From contig NZ_WPAG02000002.1 in NCBI RefSeq assembly GCF_013602415.1, positions 1,612,001 through 1,676,000 of the forward strand: a stretch of 64,000 bases of DNA, given 5' to 3'. Numbering within the stretch: the stretch's first letter is position 1; every line of letters starts with the position of its first letter. The position numbers and the translations under genes were made by a program. Under the pieces are notes generated by a model. It ran no database searches, was not told the DNA's origin, and was given only the letters and a program-made list of their open reading frames with translations. Source of the DNA: Rhodococcus sp. B50 (GTDB lineage: Bacteria; Actinomycetota; Actinomycetes; Mycobacteriales; Mycobacteriaceae). Shown piece after piece: positions 1 to 8,413 of this stretch.

Positions 1-2
1 TC

Positions 3-251
3 GACGAGAAGCTGGTGCGGCTGACGGAGATCCCCCACGGCAAGCCGACCGCCGTGGTGGTGCGCCGGCTCGCCGAGTACGTCCAGTCCGACCCGGAGGT
101 CATCGCGCGGCTGCGTGAGGCCGGTGTCGTCCCGGACGCGCGGGTTACAGTCGAGACGCGACCGGGCTCGGTGTCCATCACCGTGGCCGGTCACGACAGC
201 TTCGAGCTTTCCGACGAGATGGCCCACGCCGTGCAGGTGAAGCAGGTCTGA
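3..251 (+). CDS. ideR: IdeR/DtxR-family metal-dependent repressor, C-terminal part only
   Basis: Only the last 82 codons are in the window; the 5' end lies upstream. The fragment runs from DEKLVRLTEIPHGKP to the C-terminus and matches the end of the dimerisation region plus the SH3-like (FeoA-type) third domain of DtxR/IdeR proteins, including the motif pair VSITVAGHDSFELSDEMAH that aligns with the end of mycobacterial IdeR. The family binds Fe(II), or Mn(II) in some members, and represses iron uptake and storage genes. The adjacent galE is the classical dtxR-galE neighbour in Corynebacteriales and supports the call. The DNA-binding half is not visible, so a manganese-sensing paralogue cannot be excluded. 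A perfect hairpin follows 6 nt after the stop. Confidence 0.75.
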   Translation, partial: DEKLVRLTEIPHGKPTAVVVRRLAEYVQSDPEVIARLREAGVVPDARVTVETRPGSVSITVAGHDSFELSDEMAHAVQVKQV

Positions 252-257
252 CACAGA

Positions 258-296
258 CCCCTTTTCGCATGTCCGGCACGGGCATGCGAAAAGGGG
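258..296 (+). promoter_or_regulatory. Perfect 14-bp hairpin between ideR stop and galE start
   Basis: Arm 258-271 (CCCCTTTTCGCATG) pairs without mismatch with arm 283-296 (CATGCGAAAAGGGG); the loop is 11 nt. There is no T-run after it, so it is a poor canonical terminator. Its 3' arm is also the only good Shine-Dalgarno sequence (AAAAGGGG) for galE, so in the RNA the ribosome site would be paired. Confidence 0.7.
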
Positions 297-305
297 ATGT
301 CCAGC

Positions 306-1298
306 GTGAGACTTCTGGTGACCGGCGGCGCCGGCTATGTGGGCAGCGTGTGCACGACCGTGCTGCTCGAACAGGGCCACGACGTCGTGGTCGTCGACGA
401 TCTGTCCACCGGAAATGCCGAGGCGGTACCGACGGGCGCCGAGTTCGTCGAGGGCGACATCGCGGCCGTCGCCGACGATCTGCTCTCCGGACCCGGTCCC
501 CGCTTCGACGGCGTCCTCCACTTCGGCGCGCAATCACTGGTCGGCGAGTCGGTGGAGTGCCCCGAGAAGTACTGGCAGGGCAACGTGGTGACCACCCTCG
601 CCCTGCTCGAGGCCATCCGCCGCTCGGGTACGCCGCGACTGGTCTTCTCCTCGACCGCCGCGACCTACGGCGAGCCCGAAAGCGTGCCGATCACCGAGGA
701 CGCGCCCACCCGTCCCACCAACCCGTACGGTGCGTCGAAGCTCGCCATCGATCACGCGATCTCCTCGTACGCGCACGCGCACGGTCTCGCCGCGACGAGC
801 CTGCGGTACTTCAACGTCGCCGGGGCCTACGGCGGCGCCGGAGAGAACCGGGTCGTCGAGACACATCTGATCCCGCTGGTGCTGCAGGTCGCTCTCGGTG
901 TGCGCGATCACATCTCCGTTTTCGGCACCGATTGGCCGACCAAGGACGGCACCGCGGTGCGCGACTACATCCACGTCAAGGATCTCGCCGACGCCCACGT
1001 GCTGGCATTGACGACGTCCGAACCCGGCCGGCACGGCATCTACAACCTCGGCAGCGGGGAGGGTTTCACCGTCCGCGAGGTCATCTCGGCGTGCGAGCGG
1101 GTCACGGGACTTCCGATCGCAGCGGTCGACGCACCGCGCCGCGCCGGTGATCCGGCCGTTCTCATCGCTTCCAGCAGCCGCGCGATGTCCGAACTCGGGT
1201 GGAACCCCCAGCACACCGATCTCGACGAAATCGTCTCCGACGCATGGGAGTTCACCCGGTCCCTCGGCGACCGGCTGCACGCCGTTCGGCGCGGCTGA
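306..1298 (+). CDS. galE: UDP-glucose 4-epimerase
   Basis: Interconverts UDP-glucose and UDP-galactose in the cytosol, supplying galactose for cell-wall arabinogalactan in this group. It is a 330-residue extended short-chain dehydrogenase of normal length. It has the N-terminal Rossmann signature TGGAGYVGS, the SSTAATYG segment carrying the catalytic serine or threonine, and the YGASK motif (YxxxK). I place the start at GTG 306 rather than ATG 297: AAAAGGGG at 289-296 is 9 nt before the GTG but directly abuts the ATG, and the protein then begins [10 protein letters not shown] as related enzymes do. Translation may be limited by the hairpin at 258-296. The gene converges on the DUF4192 gene. 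Confidence 0.92.
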   Translation: MRLLVTGGAGYVGSVCTTVLLEQGHDVVVVDDLSTGNAEAVPTGAEFVEGDIAAVADDLLSGPGPRFDGVLHFGAQSLVGESVECPEKYWQGNVVTTLALLEAIRRSGTPRLVFSSTAATYGEPESVPITEDAPTRPTNPYGASKLAIDHAISSYAHAHGLAATSLRYFNVAGAYGGAGENRVVETHLIPLVLQVALGVRDHISVFGTDWPTKDGTAVRDYIHVKDLADAHVLALTTSEPGRHGIYNLGSGEGFTVREVISACERVTGLPIAAVDAPRRAGDPAVLIASSSRAMSELGWNPQHTDLDEIVSDAWEFTRSLGDRLHAVRRG

Positions 1299-1333
1299 GC
1301 GCTGCGCGGTGTGAACCGAGTGCGCGGTAGGCG

Positions 1334-2467
1334 TCAGGACGACTCGTCGCGCGGCAGCTCGAGTCCCAACCTCATCGCGATCTCGTGGCCTGTCTCTGCG
1401 AGGCCGCGGATGGCTTCGGGCCGCAGCCCCGCCTGCAACGCCTGGTCCAGCAGATCCGAAAGCCGGTGGCGGGGGTCGGATTCGAGGGCTGCGGCGAGCG
1501 CGACGCCGGCGAGCGGGCCGTCGCCGCGCACGTAGGCACCGAAGCCGACGAGTGCGGCGGCGTCCGCCCGTTCGGGATCCGGCAGGGCGCGTGCGAGTTC
1601 GGCCCACAGGCGCTCCGCCGCGCGTGCGAGCGGACCGGTCGCGAGCCCCATCGCGGCGTCCCGCACCGTGCGATTCGCGAGCAGCACCGCGAGTTCTGCG
1701 ACATCCGACGCACTCGGATCCGTTCCGGCGCCGTACGCCTCGACGTGCGCGAGCACGGCCTGCAGTTCGACCCGGTCGGCGCGTTCACCGCCGCCCTCGC
1801 GGGCGCAACGCTCGTACTCGCGGTCGCGGGTCTCGACGACCTCGTCGATGCAGCGCGCAACTTCCTGCCGCACCGCCGGCGGATACGGGACGAGCAGCGC
1901 CTCGAGTTCGTTGCGGGAGCGTCGAATCGGACTGCCCTCGAACACCCGCGCCGCCGCGACCACGGAGGAACCTGGATCGGCCACACTGCCGGTGATGTCC
2001 TGACCGGGCACGAACCAGGTCGCGCCGCCGGATATCTCGGGCAGCGCGTACACACCTGCCAGATCGATTCCGACGGCGTCGAGGTGATCCGCGAAGTCGT
2101 CGACGAGCCGGCACACCTCGGCGATCGCCGGGTCGTGCCGGTCGGTGAGCCCGTCGTCGACCAGGACGGCCACCACGGATTCCGCGCCCTCGCGGGCACA
2201 GACGGCGCAGAAACGTCGGAACGCGGCGCGCATGAGTTCGGGAACGGGTTCGCCGGCCCCGGGCAGGACGAGGTCGTGTCGCATCACGGCACCGATGGTC
2301 GCGACCTTCCCGTTCGGGCGGGTCGGGGCGTCACCGGTCGGTGTCAGGCACATCACGACGATCGAGCGTGCCGGCGGGAATCCCATCAGCGCGGGCAGGG
2401 CCGCGATCACGTCACCGACATCGGTGAGTCGGAGTGGATGCGAGGACGAGGGCGTGGAAGTTGTCAT
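1334..2467 (-). CDS. DUF4192 domain-containing protein
   Basis: A 377-residue cytosolic protein beginning MTTSTPSSSHPLRL. The early segment DVIAALPALMGFPPARSIVVMCL is the characteristic start of DUF4192, an actinobacterial family of unknown function. The C-terminal half is rich in Ala, Arg and Glu helices, with TPR-like stretches such as ALVGFGAYVRGDGPLAGVALAAAL. I chose ATG 2467 because conserved family sequence begins just after it and the upstream extension is Arg-rich and non-conserved in character. No operon partner is evident: galE converges downstream, and a tandem repeat lies just upstream of the gene. Confidence 0.8.
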   Translation of the reverse strand: MTTSTPSSSHPLRLTDVGDVIAALPALMGFPPARSIVVMCLTPTGDAPTRPNGKVATIGAVMRHDLVLPGAGEPVPELMRAAFRRFCAVCAREGAESVVAVLVDDGLTDRHDPAIAEVCRLVDDFADHLDAVGIDLAGVYALPEISGGATWFVPGQDITGSVADPGSSVVAAARVFEGSPIRRSRNELEALLVPYPPAVRQEVARCIDEVVETRDREYERCAREGGGERADRVELQAVLAHVEAYGAGTDPSASDVAELAVLLANRTVRDAAMGLATGPLARAAERLWAELARALPDPERADAAALVGFGAYVRGDGPLAGVALAAALESDPRHRLSDLLDQALQAGLRPEAIRGLAETGHEIAMRLGLELPRDESS

Positions 2468-2620
2468 GCTCGGACCGTGGCCTACGGGTCCGAGCGGAAA
2501 GCCGGTCACGAGGGTGATCCGCGGCCTTCTGGGGATGAACCGGCCGGCTGTGGACAACTTCCGCGGCCGCCGCCGGGCTCCGGCGTCCACCGGGCGATCC
2601 CGTCACCGTGCGCTGCTAGG

Positions 2621-2695
2621 GTGCCGGGCCGGCCATCGGGGCCGGCGGGGGTGCCGGGCCGGCCGTCGGGGCCGGCGGGGGTGCCGGGCCGGCCG
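2621..2695. repeat. 30-bp tandem repeat, 2.5 copies
   Basis: Units 2621-2650 and 2651-2680 differ by one base, and a half unit follows at 2681-2695. Each unit begins GTGCCGGGCCGGCC and is almost all G and C. It lies between the start of the DUF4192 gene and the stop codon of the lipoprotein gene (2697), outside both reading frames. Confidence 0.9.
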
Positions 2696-2696
2696 G

Positions 2697-3431
2697 TCAG
2701 GGCCGGGCAGCGAACTCGACGGCGTCCCGGAACACACGGTCGAGACTCGCAGTGTCGGGCGGAGCCGAGTCGAACGACATGTAGGTGACCGTCACGCGCA
2801 CATCATCGAGCTGAGCGACGCGCGTAGCCATCGACTGCGTCATGCCGCCCGATCCCCTGCCGGAATCGACCGTGCGAGTCAGAGCCAAGGTCTCTGCGCC
2901 GTCGACGGGCGCGGCGGGGTCGTCGTCCAGGACGGTGGCGACGGTCGAGGTGACTCCCCGCACGGTCGCATCCACCCGTGAGCACTCCGTCAGATGGGTC
3001 CGGTACTCGGTGAGGGACGGAGCGGACCGGGCGACCTCGACGCTGATCGTCGCGCGACTCGCGTTGTCGGTACCCACGACCATGGCGGTGCTGCCCGGAC
3101 CGTAATCCTGGGTGGGGGGCAGACATCCTCCCGGCTCGACCTTCGAACCGGGATGGATCCCGGTCAGATCCGGCGCTGCCTGTGCCACCGCTTCCGGTGG
3201 GAGGACCACCGCGAGGTACGGCGCCGGGAATCGTTCGGGTGGCAGCACCAGCTCGCCCGGGGCGCGGACGGTCGCCGGTGCGGACGCAGTCCCCGTCAGG
3301 GCGGCCGGTTCCGGTCTGGGATCGCCGGCGACGGTCTCGGAACAGGCCGGCACGAGCACCAGGCACGCGGCCAGCATCACGGTCCGGCCGACCGATGTGC
3401 GGCGCCTCGGACGAACTTCGCGTCGGGTCAC
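2697..3431 (-). CDS. Putative secreted lipoprotein of unknown function
   Basis: 244 residues. The N-terminus has a basic n-region (MTRREVRPRRRTSVGR), a hydrophobic core and the lipobox VPAC with the acylated cysteine at about residue 30, so the protein should be anchored on the outer face of the membrane. A Pro/Ala-rich linker leads into a globular region with two further cysteines (GGCLPP, LTECSR), probably a disulphide. This resembles the extracellular sensor-like domains of actinobacterial lipoproteins, but I do not recognise a function. GTG 3431 is chosen because GGAGGT lies 7-8 nt upstream; the longer frame to 3518 lacks such a site and would bury the signal peptide. Confidence 0.72.
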   Translation of the reverse strand: MTRREVRPRRRTSVGRTVMLAACLVLVPACSETVAGDPRPEPAALTGTASAPATVRAPGELVLPPERFPAPYLAVVLPPEAVAQAAPDLTGIHPGSKVEPGGCLPPTQDYGPGSTAMVVGTDNASRATISVEVARSAPSLTEYRTHLTECSRVDATVRGVTSTVATVLDDDPAAPVDGAETLALTRTVDSGRGSGGMTQSMATRVAQLDDVRVTVTYMSFDSAPPDTASLDRVFRDAVEFAARP

Positions 3432-3577
3432 CGGAACCTCCCTCGGTCGTCGACGTCGGGCAGGGTGTGCGCCCCGGAATCGGTCGTCATAGCGTCGATT
3501 AGACTCGAACGACACCATGCCACGTCGGGTGACCCCGGCGGAGAGCCGAGACGAAGTGTGATCGGAGTGGTTCGCAG

Positions 3578-4600
3578 ATGGACGAGCAGTCCCGCATGTA
3601 CGAGCTGGAGTTCCCGGCTCCGCAGCTCACGTCATCGGACGGTGAGGGGCCGGTGCTCGTGCACGGTCTCGAGGGGTTCGCCGATGCGGGACATGCGGTG
3701 CGCCTCGCGACCACCCACCTGCGCGAGAACCTGGAGACCGAGCTCGTCGCGTCGTTCGCCGTCGACGAGTTGATCGACTACCGGTCGCGGCGCCCGCTCA
3801 TGACGTTCAAGGCCGACCATTTCTCCGATTACGCGGAACCCGAGCTGAACCTGTACGCGCTCATCGACGAGGCGGGCACCCCGTTCCTGTTGCTCGCAGG
3901 TGCCGAGCCCGACCTGAGATGGGAACGCTTCATCACCGCGGTCCGGTTGCTCGCGGAGCAGTTCGGGGTGCGGCGGACCATCGGGCTCAACGCGATCCCG
4001 ATGGCGATTCCCCATACCCGGCCGCTCGCGGTCACCGCGCATTCGACGAACAAGGATCTCATCGCCGGGCACCACCGCTGGTCGGGCGAACTGCAGGTGC
4101 CCGCGGGCGTGTCGTCCCTGCTCGAATTCCGGATGGGTCAGCACGGGCACGAGTCCGTGGGGTTCTCGGTACACGTGCCGCACTACCTCGCGCAGACCGA
4201 CTATCCGGCGGCCGCCGAGACGTTGCTGACGAACGTCGCCGAGGTCGGGGGTCTCGACCTGCCGTTGCAGACGCTCGGTGAGGCCGCCGCGCGGGTGCGC
4301 GAGCAGATCGACGAGCACATCGAGGACAACGCCGAGGTCCTCGGGGTGGTGCACGCGCTCGAGCGGCAGTACGACAGCTATGTGGCCGCCCAGGAGCAGC
4401 AGACCTCTCCCCTGCCGACCGACGAGAGTCTGCCGACGGGTGAGGAGATCGGAGCGGAGTTCGAGCGGTTCCTCGCCGAGTACGACCGGCGCGGCGCCGA
4501 CCCCGGCGACGATCTCCCCGATCTGCGTGACGGCGGGGCGGGCGATGGAGGAACGGGTGAGCCCGGCTCGGACGACGGAGACGATTCCGCGCCGCGCTGA
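3578..4600 (+). CDS. PAC2 family protein
   Basis: 340 residues, cytosolic. Residues about 10-270 match the PAC2 fold (proteasome-assembly-chaperone-2 like), with GPVLVHGLEGFADAGHA near the N-terminus and LNAIPMAIPHTRPLAVTAHST in the middle. The last 80 residues are acidic and low in complexity. The corresponding M. tuberculosis protein (Rv2714) is structurally characterised but its function is unknown; a role near the actinobacterial proteasome is only suggested by the fold. The neighbour downstream is the hydrolase at 4773, the same pairing as Rv2714-Rv2715. GGAG lies about 11 nt before the ATG. Confidence 0.85.
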   Translation: MDEQSRMYELEFPAPQLTSSDGEGPVLVHGLEGFADAGHAVRLATTHLRENLETELVASFAVDELIDYRSRRPLMTFKADHFSDYAEPELNLYALIDEAGTPFLLLAGAEPDLRWERFITAVRLLAEQFGVRRTIGLNAIPMAIPHTRPLAVTAHSTNKDLIAGHHRWSGELQVPAGVSSLLEFRMGQHGHESVGFSVHVPHYLAQTDYPAAAETLLTNVAEVGGLDLPLQTLGEAAARVREQIDEHIEDNAEVLGVVHALERQYDSYVAAQEQQTSPLPTDESLPTGEEIGAEFERFLAEYDRRGADPGDDLPDLRDGGAGDGGTGEPGSDDGDDSAPR

Positions 4601-4646
4601 CACCACGACGGGTCCGCCGGATGTTTCATGATCGTCACAATCGTCG

Positions 4647-4675
4647 TTGTCGACGTCACATACAGCCGGTACGCT
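4647..4675 (+). promoter_or_regulatory. Possible sigma-70-type promoter of the alpha/beta hydrolase
   Basis: TTGTCG at 4647-4652 and TACGCT at 4670-4675 are separated by 17 bp, in the gap between the PAC2 gene and the hydrolase start at 4773. The match is moderate and purely sequence-based. Confidence 0.35.
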
Positions 4676-4772
4676 TCGGCGACATGCCACAGTGGTAGGT
4701 GTGTCCGGTACCGGCGACAGCCCGGACCACCCGGCTACCACCACGCGATCACCGACGTCGCAGGAGACGCTC

Positions 4773-5810
4773 ATGGTTCCACCGCGCGCCCGGACACTTC
4801 GCCCGGTTCCGGACAATGAACCCCGCATCGTGTTCCGCACGATCCACGGTTACCGACGCGCGTTCCGCATGGCCGGCAGCGGTCCCGCTCTGTTGCTCGT
4901 GCACGGCATCGGTGACGACTCGTCGACCTGGCAGGACGTCATTCCGCACCTGGCGGAGAAGTACACGGTGATCGCCCCCGATCTGCTCGGGCACGGCCGC
5001 TCCGACAAGCCGCGCGCCGATTACTCGGTGGCTGCCTACGCGAACGGCATGCGCGACCTCTTGTCGGTGCTGGGGATCGAGTCGGTCACGGTGATCGGCC
5101 ACTCCCTCGGTGGCGGGGTGGCGATGCAGTTCGCCTACCAGTTCCCCCACATGGTCGACCGTCTGGTGCTCGTCGCGTCCGGCGGCGTCACGAAGGACGT
5201 CCATCCCGCTCTGCGGCTGATCTCGGTACCGATCGTCAGCGAAGCACTGAGGGTTCTGCGGCTGCCCGGGGCGATGCCGATCCTGCGGGCCGCCGGCGCC
5301 GTGCTGAACCGGGTCAATGCTTCGCCGCTGCGGCCGGGTGCGGTGCTGCACGATACCTCGGATCTGGTGCGTGTGCTGGGAAACCTTCCGGATCCCACGG
5401 CCTCCGAGGCGTATCTGCGTACACTGCGCGCCGTGGTCGACTGGCGCGGCCAGGTGGTGACGATGCTCGACCGCTGCTATCTGACGGAGAACCTTCCCGT
5501 CCAGCTCATCTGGGGCGATCACGACAGCGTCATCCCGATCGCCCACGCCTATCTCGCCCATTCGGCCATGCCCGGCTCCCGTCTCGAGATCTTCCGGGGC
5601 GCGGGTCATTTCCCGTTCCGCGACGATCCGCTCCGCTTCCTGCGGGTGGTCGAGAACTTCCTGGAGAGCACCTCTCCCCTCGAGTTCGACCTGGACCGCT
5701 GGCGCAGGCTGCTCGTGTCGGGTGTGAGCGAATCGCAGATCACCGGCGGTCCGGAGACCCGGATGGCGGTGCTGGGTGCGATGGGTTCGGACGAGCGCAG
5801 CGCCACGTGA
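4773..5810 (+). CDS. Alpha/beta-fold hydrolase
   Basis: 345 residues. The oxyanion HG motif (LLVHGIGDDSSTW, about 42-53), the nucleophile elbow GHSLGGG (Ser about 111), the acid in WGDHDSVIP and the histidine in GAGHFPFRDDP form a complete catalytic triad of the epoxide-hydrolase/haloalkane-dehalogenase/esterase superfamily. Substrate is unknown. ATG 4773 is preferred because AGGAG lies 6 nt upstream, while the frame open from 4647 is low-complexity. It corresponds to Rv2715 next to the PAC2 gene, so the pair may act together. There is no signal peptide. Confidence 0.85.
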   Translation: MVPPRARTLRPVPDNEPRIVFRTIHGYRRAFRMAGSGPALLLVHGIGDDSSTWQDVIPHLAEKYTVIAPDLLGHGRSDKPRADYSVAAYANGMRDLLSVLGIESVTVIGHSLGGGVAMQFAYQFPHMVDRLVLVASGGVTKDVHPALRLISVPIVSEALRVLRLPGAMPILRAAGAVLNRVNASPLRPGAVLHDTSDLVRVLGNLPDPTASEAYLRTLRAVVDWRGQVVTMLDRCYLTENLPVQLIWGDHDSVIPIAHAYLAHSAMPGSRLEIFRGAGHFPFRDDPLRFLRVVENFLESTSPLEFDLDRWRRLLVSGVSESQITGGPETRMAVLGAMGSDERSAT

Positions 5811-5854
5811 CCGATCCGCACGCGACCCGCGCCGGCGAGTCCCGCGCTTCCGAC

Positions 5855-5860
5855 TAGCCT
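5855..5860 (+). promoter_or_regulatory. Leaderless-type -10 (TAGCCT) for the DUF3516 helicase
   Basis: TAGCCT ends 6 nt before the GTG at 5867, so transcription should begin at the start codon. Confidence 0.5.
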
Positions 5861-5866
5861 GAAGAA

Positions 5867-8371
5867 GTGCTGCTTCCGGATCTGATACCCGACCCCGTCG
5901 ACGACGACGCGTTGTTCGACGCATTCACCACCTGGACGACCGATCGGGGCATCACACTCTATCCGGCGCAGGAGGAAGCGCTCATGGAGCTGGTCGCCGG
6001 TTCCAACGTCATCCTCGCCACGCCGACCGGCTCCGGGAAGTCGATGGTGGCACTCGGTGCGCACTTCTTCGCCCTGGCGACAGGCAAGCGCACCTTCTAC
6101 ACCGCCCCGATCAAGGCCCTCGTGAGCGAGAAGTTCTTCGCGCTGTGCGATGTCTTCGGTGCCGACAAGGTCGGCATGATGACCGGCGACGCGTCGGTGA
6201 ACTCCGGAGCCCCGATCATCTGCGCAACGGCCGAGATCGTCGCGAATCTCGCGCTGCGCGAAGGACCGGATTCCGACATCGGCCAGGTCGTGATGGACGA
6301 GTTCCACTTCTACTCCGAACCCGATCGCGGCTGGGCGTGGCAGGTTCCGCTCATCGAGTTGCCGCACGCGCAGTTCCTGCTCATGTCGGCGACGCTCGGC
6401 GACGTGACGTTCCTGCAGAAGGATCTGACCCGGCGCACCGGACGGCCCACGGTCGAGGTCTCGGGCTCCGAACGTCCGGTCCCATTGACGTTCTCGTACT
6501 CGCAAGCGCCCATCGGGGAGGCCATCGAGGAACTCGTGACGACGCACCAGGCGCCCGTCTACGTCGTGCACTTCACCCAGGCCGCGGCCCTCGAGCGCGC
6601 CCAGGCACTGACCAGCGTGAACATGTGCACGAAGGCCGAGAAAGAGGCAATCGCAGCAGCTCTGGGCGACTTCCGGTTCTCGACCGGTTTCGGTAAGACC
6701 CTCTCGCGTCTCGTCCGGCACGGCATCGGCGTGCACCACGCGGGCATGCTGCCGAAGTATCGGCGCCTGATCGAGAAGCTCGCGCAGGACGGGCTGCTCA
6801 AGGTCATCTGCGGCACCGACACGCTCGGCGTCGGCATCAACGTGCCGATCCGCACCGTGCTGCTCACCGGCCTGACGAAGTTCGACGGCACCCGCACCCG
6901 GCAGCTCAAGGCACGTGAGTTCCACCAGATCGCCGGCCGCGCCGGTCGCGCGGGGTACGACACGATGGGCACGGTCGTCGTGCAGGCACCCGAACACGAG
7001 ATCGAGAACGTGCGGGCGCTCGCGAAGGCCGGGGACGATCCGAAGAAGCGACGGAAGGTGCAGCGCAAGAAGGCGCCCGAAGGATTCGTCTCGTGGGGTG
7101 AAGGCACTTTCGACAAGCTCGTCGCGGCATCGCCCGAACCGCTGCAGTCGCGATTCTCGGTGAGCAACTCGTTGCTCCTCAACGTCATTGCGCGACCGGG
7201 CAACTGTTTCGACGCGATGCGTCATCTGCTCGAGGACAACCACGAACCTCGCCCGGCGCAGCGCAAGCACATCCTCAAAGCGATCTCGCTGTATCGGGGG
7301 TTGCTGCAGGCCGGTGTCGTCCAGCAACTCGACGCGCCGGACGAGTTCGGGCGTAGGGCCCGACTCACCGTCGACCTGCAACGCGACTTCGCGCTCAACC
7401 AGCCGTTGTCGCCGTTCGCCCTGGCGGCCATCGAACTGCTCGACGTCGACTCCCCCACCTACGCCCTCGACGTGGTGTCGGTGATCGAATCGACGCTCGA
7501 CGATCCGCGTCAGGTTCTCATGGCGCAACAGCACGCCGCGCGGGGTGAAGCGGTCGCGCAGATGAAGGCCGACGGCATCGAATACGACGAGCGCATGGAG
7601 TTGCTCGAGGAGATCACCTGGCCCAAGCCTCTGATGGAACTGCTCGAGCCGGCCTTCGAGACCTACCGGGGCGGGCATCCCTGGGTGGCGGAGTTCCCAC
7701 TGTCCCCGAAGTCGGTGGTGCGCGACATGATCGAGCGCAGCATGACCTTCTCCGAGCTGGTCTCGCACTACGGCCTGGCCCGCTCCGAGGGGCTGGTCCT
7801 GCGCTATCTCGCCGACGCCTACCGGGCCCTACGGCAGACGGTGCCCGACTTCGCGCGGACGGAGGACCTCGAGGACATCATCGAGTGGCTCGGCGAACTC
7901 ATCCGCCAGGTCGACTCGTCGCTGCTCGACGAGTGGGAATCGCTCACCCATCCCGGAGTGGAAGGCGACGAGCAGCAGATCGCGTTCGGTGCAGACTCGC
8001 CTCGCCCGCTGTCGGCGAACATCCGCGCGTTCAAGGTCATGATCCGCAACGCGATGTTCAAGCGGGTCGAGCTGGCGTCGCGCCGGCGCTGGGACGATCT
8101 CGCGGCCCTCGGCGACGGTCTCGAGGCCGAGGACTGGGAGGACCTGCTCGAGCTGTACTTCGAGGAATACGACGAGATCGGCACCGGTCCCGACGCCCGC
8201 GGACCGTTGCTGTTCACCGTCGAGATGGGCCCCGAGCTGTGGCGGGTGCGCCAGACCTTGCACGACCCGCAGGGTGATCACGGCTGGGCGCTGATCGGCG
8301 AGGTGAATCTCGCCGAGTCCGATGCGGCCGGTGAGGTGGTGTTCGACGAGTTCGAGATCGTCGAGGGCTGA
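5867..8371 (+). CDS. DEAD/DEAH-box helicase with C-terminal DUF3516
   Basis: 834 residues. Superfamily 2 helicase core: Walker A TPTGSGKS (about 52-59), motif Ia TAPIKALV, motif II written DEFH instead of DEAH or DEVH, motif III MSATL, and motif VI HQIAGRAGRAGYD. The C-terminal half (about 400-834) is the DUF3516 region found in an actinobacterial branch related to HelY/Ski2-like RNA helicases. The likely role is ATP-driven unwinding or remodelling of RNA, in the cytosol. The GTG start lacks a strong Shine-Dalgarno but follows TAGCCT by 6 nt, which suggests a leaderless mRNA. It is distinct from the HrpA-type helicase at 13552. Confidence 0.9.
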   Translation: MLLPDLIPDPVDDDALFDAFTTWTTDRGITLYPAQEEALMELVAGSNVILATPTGSGKSMVALGAHFFALATGKRTFYTAPIKALVSEKFFALCDVFGADKVGMMTGDASVNSGAPIICATAEIVANLALREGPDSDIGQVVMDEFHFYSEPDRGWAWQVPLIELPHAQFLLMSATLGDVTFLQKDLTRRTGRPTVEVSGSERPVPLTFSYSQAPIGEAIEELVTTHQAPVYVVHFTQAAALERAQALTSVNMCTKAEKEAIAAALGDFRFSTGFGKTLSRLVRHGIGVHHAGMLPKYRRLIEKLAQDGLLKVICGTDTLGVGINVPIRTVLLTGLTKFDGTRTRQLKAREFHQIAGRAGRAGYDTMGTVVVQAPEHEIENVRALAKAGDDPKKRRKVQRKKAPEGFVSWGEGTFDKLVAASPEPLQSRFSVSNSLLLNVIARPGNCFDAMRHLLEDNHEPRPAQRKHILKAISLYRGLLQAGVVQQLDAPDEFGRRARLTVDLQRDFALNQPLSPFALAAIELLDVDSPTYALDVVSVIESTLDDPRQVLMAQQHAARGEAVAQMKADGIEYDERMELLEEITWPKPLMELLEPAFETYRGGHPWVAEFPLSPKSVVRDMIERSMTFSELVSHYGLARSEGLVLRYLADAYRALRQTVPDFARTEDLEDIIEWLGELIRQVDSSLLDEWESLTHPGVEGDEQQIAFGADSPRPLSANIRAFKVMIRNAMFKRVELASRRRWDDLAALGDGLEAEDWEDLLELYFEEYDEIGTGPDARGPLLFTVEMGPELWRVRQTLHDPQGDHGWALIGEVNLAESDAAGEVVFDEFEIVEG

Positions 8372-8401
8372 TTCGCCGCCGGGTGCCGACCCGGGGAGCG
8401 G

Positions 8402-8407
8402 TAGCCT
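8402..8407 (+). promoter_or_regulatory. Leaderless-type -10 (TAGCCT) for the LysR-domain protein
   Basis: TAGCCT ends 6 nt before GTG 8414, the same hexamer and spacing as for the helicase gene upstream. Confidence 0.5.
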
Positions 8408-8413
8408 GACTCG

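Noticed and set aside
5606..7768. A 720-codon open frame antisense to the DUF3516 helicase
   Set aside because: Low-complexity composition, no domains, and the plus-strand gene is clearly coding. It is the usual long antisense shadow of high-GC genes.
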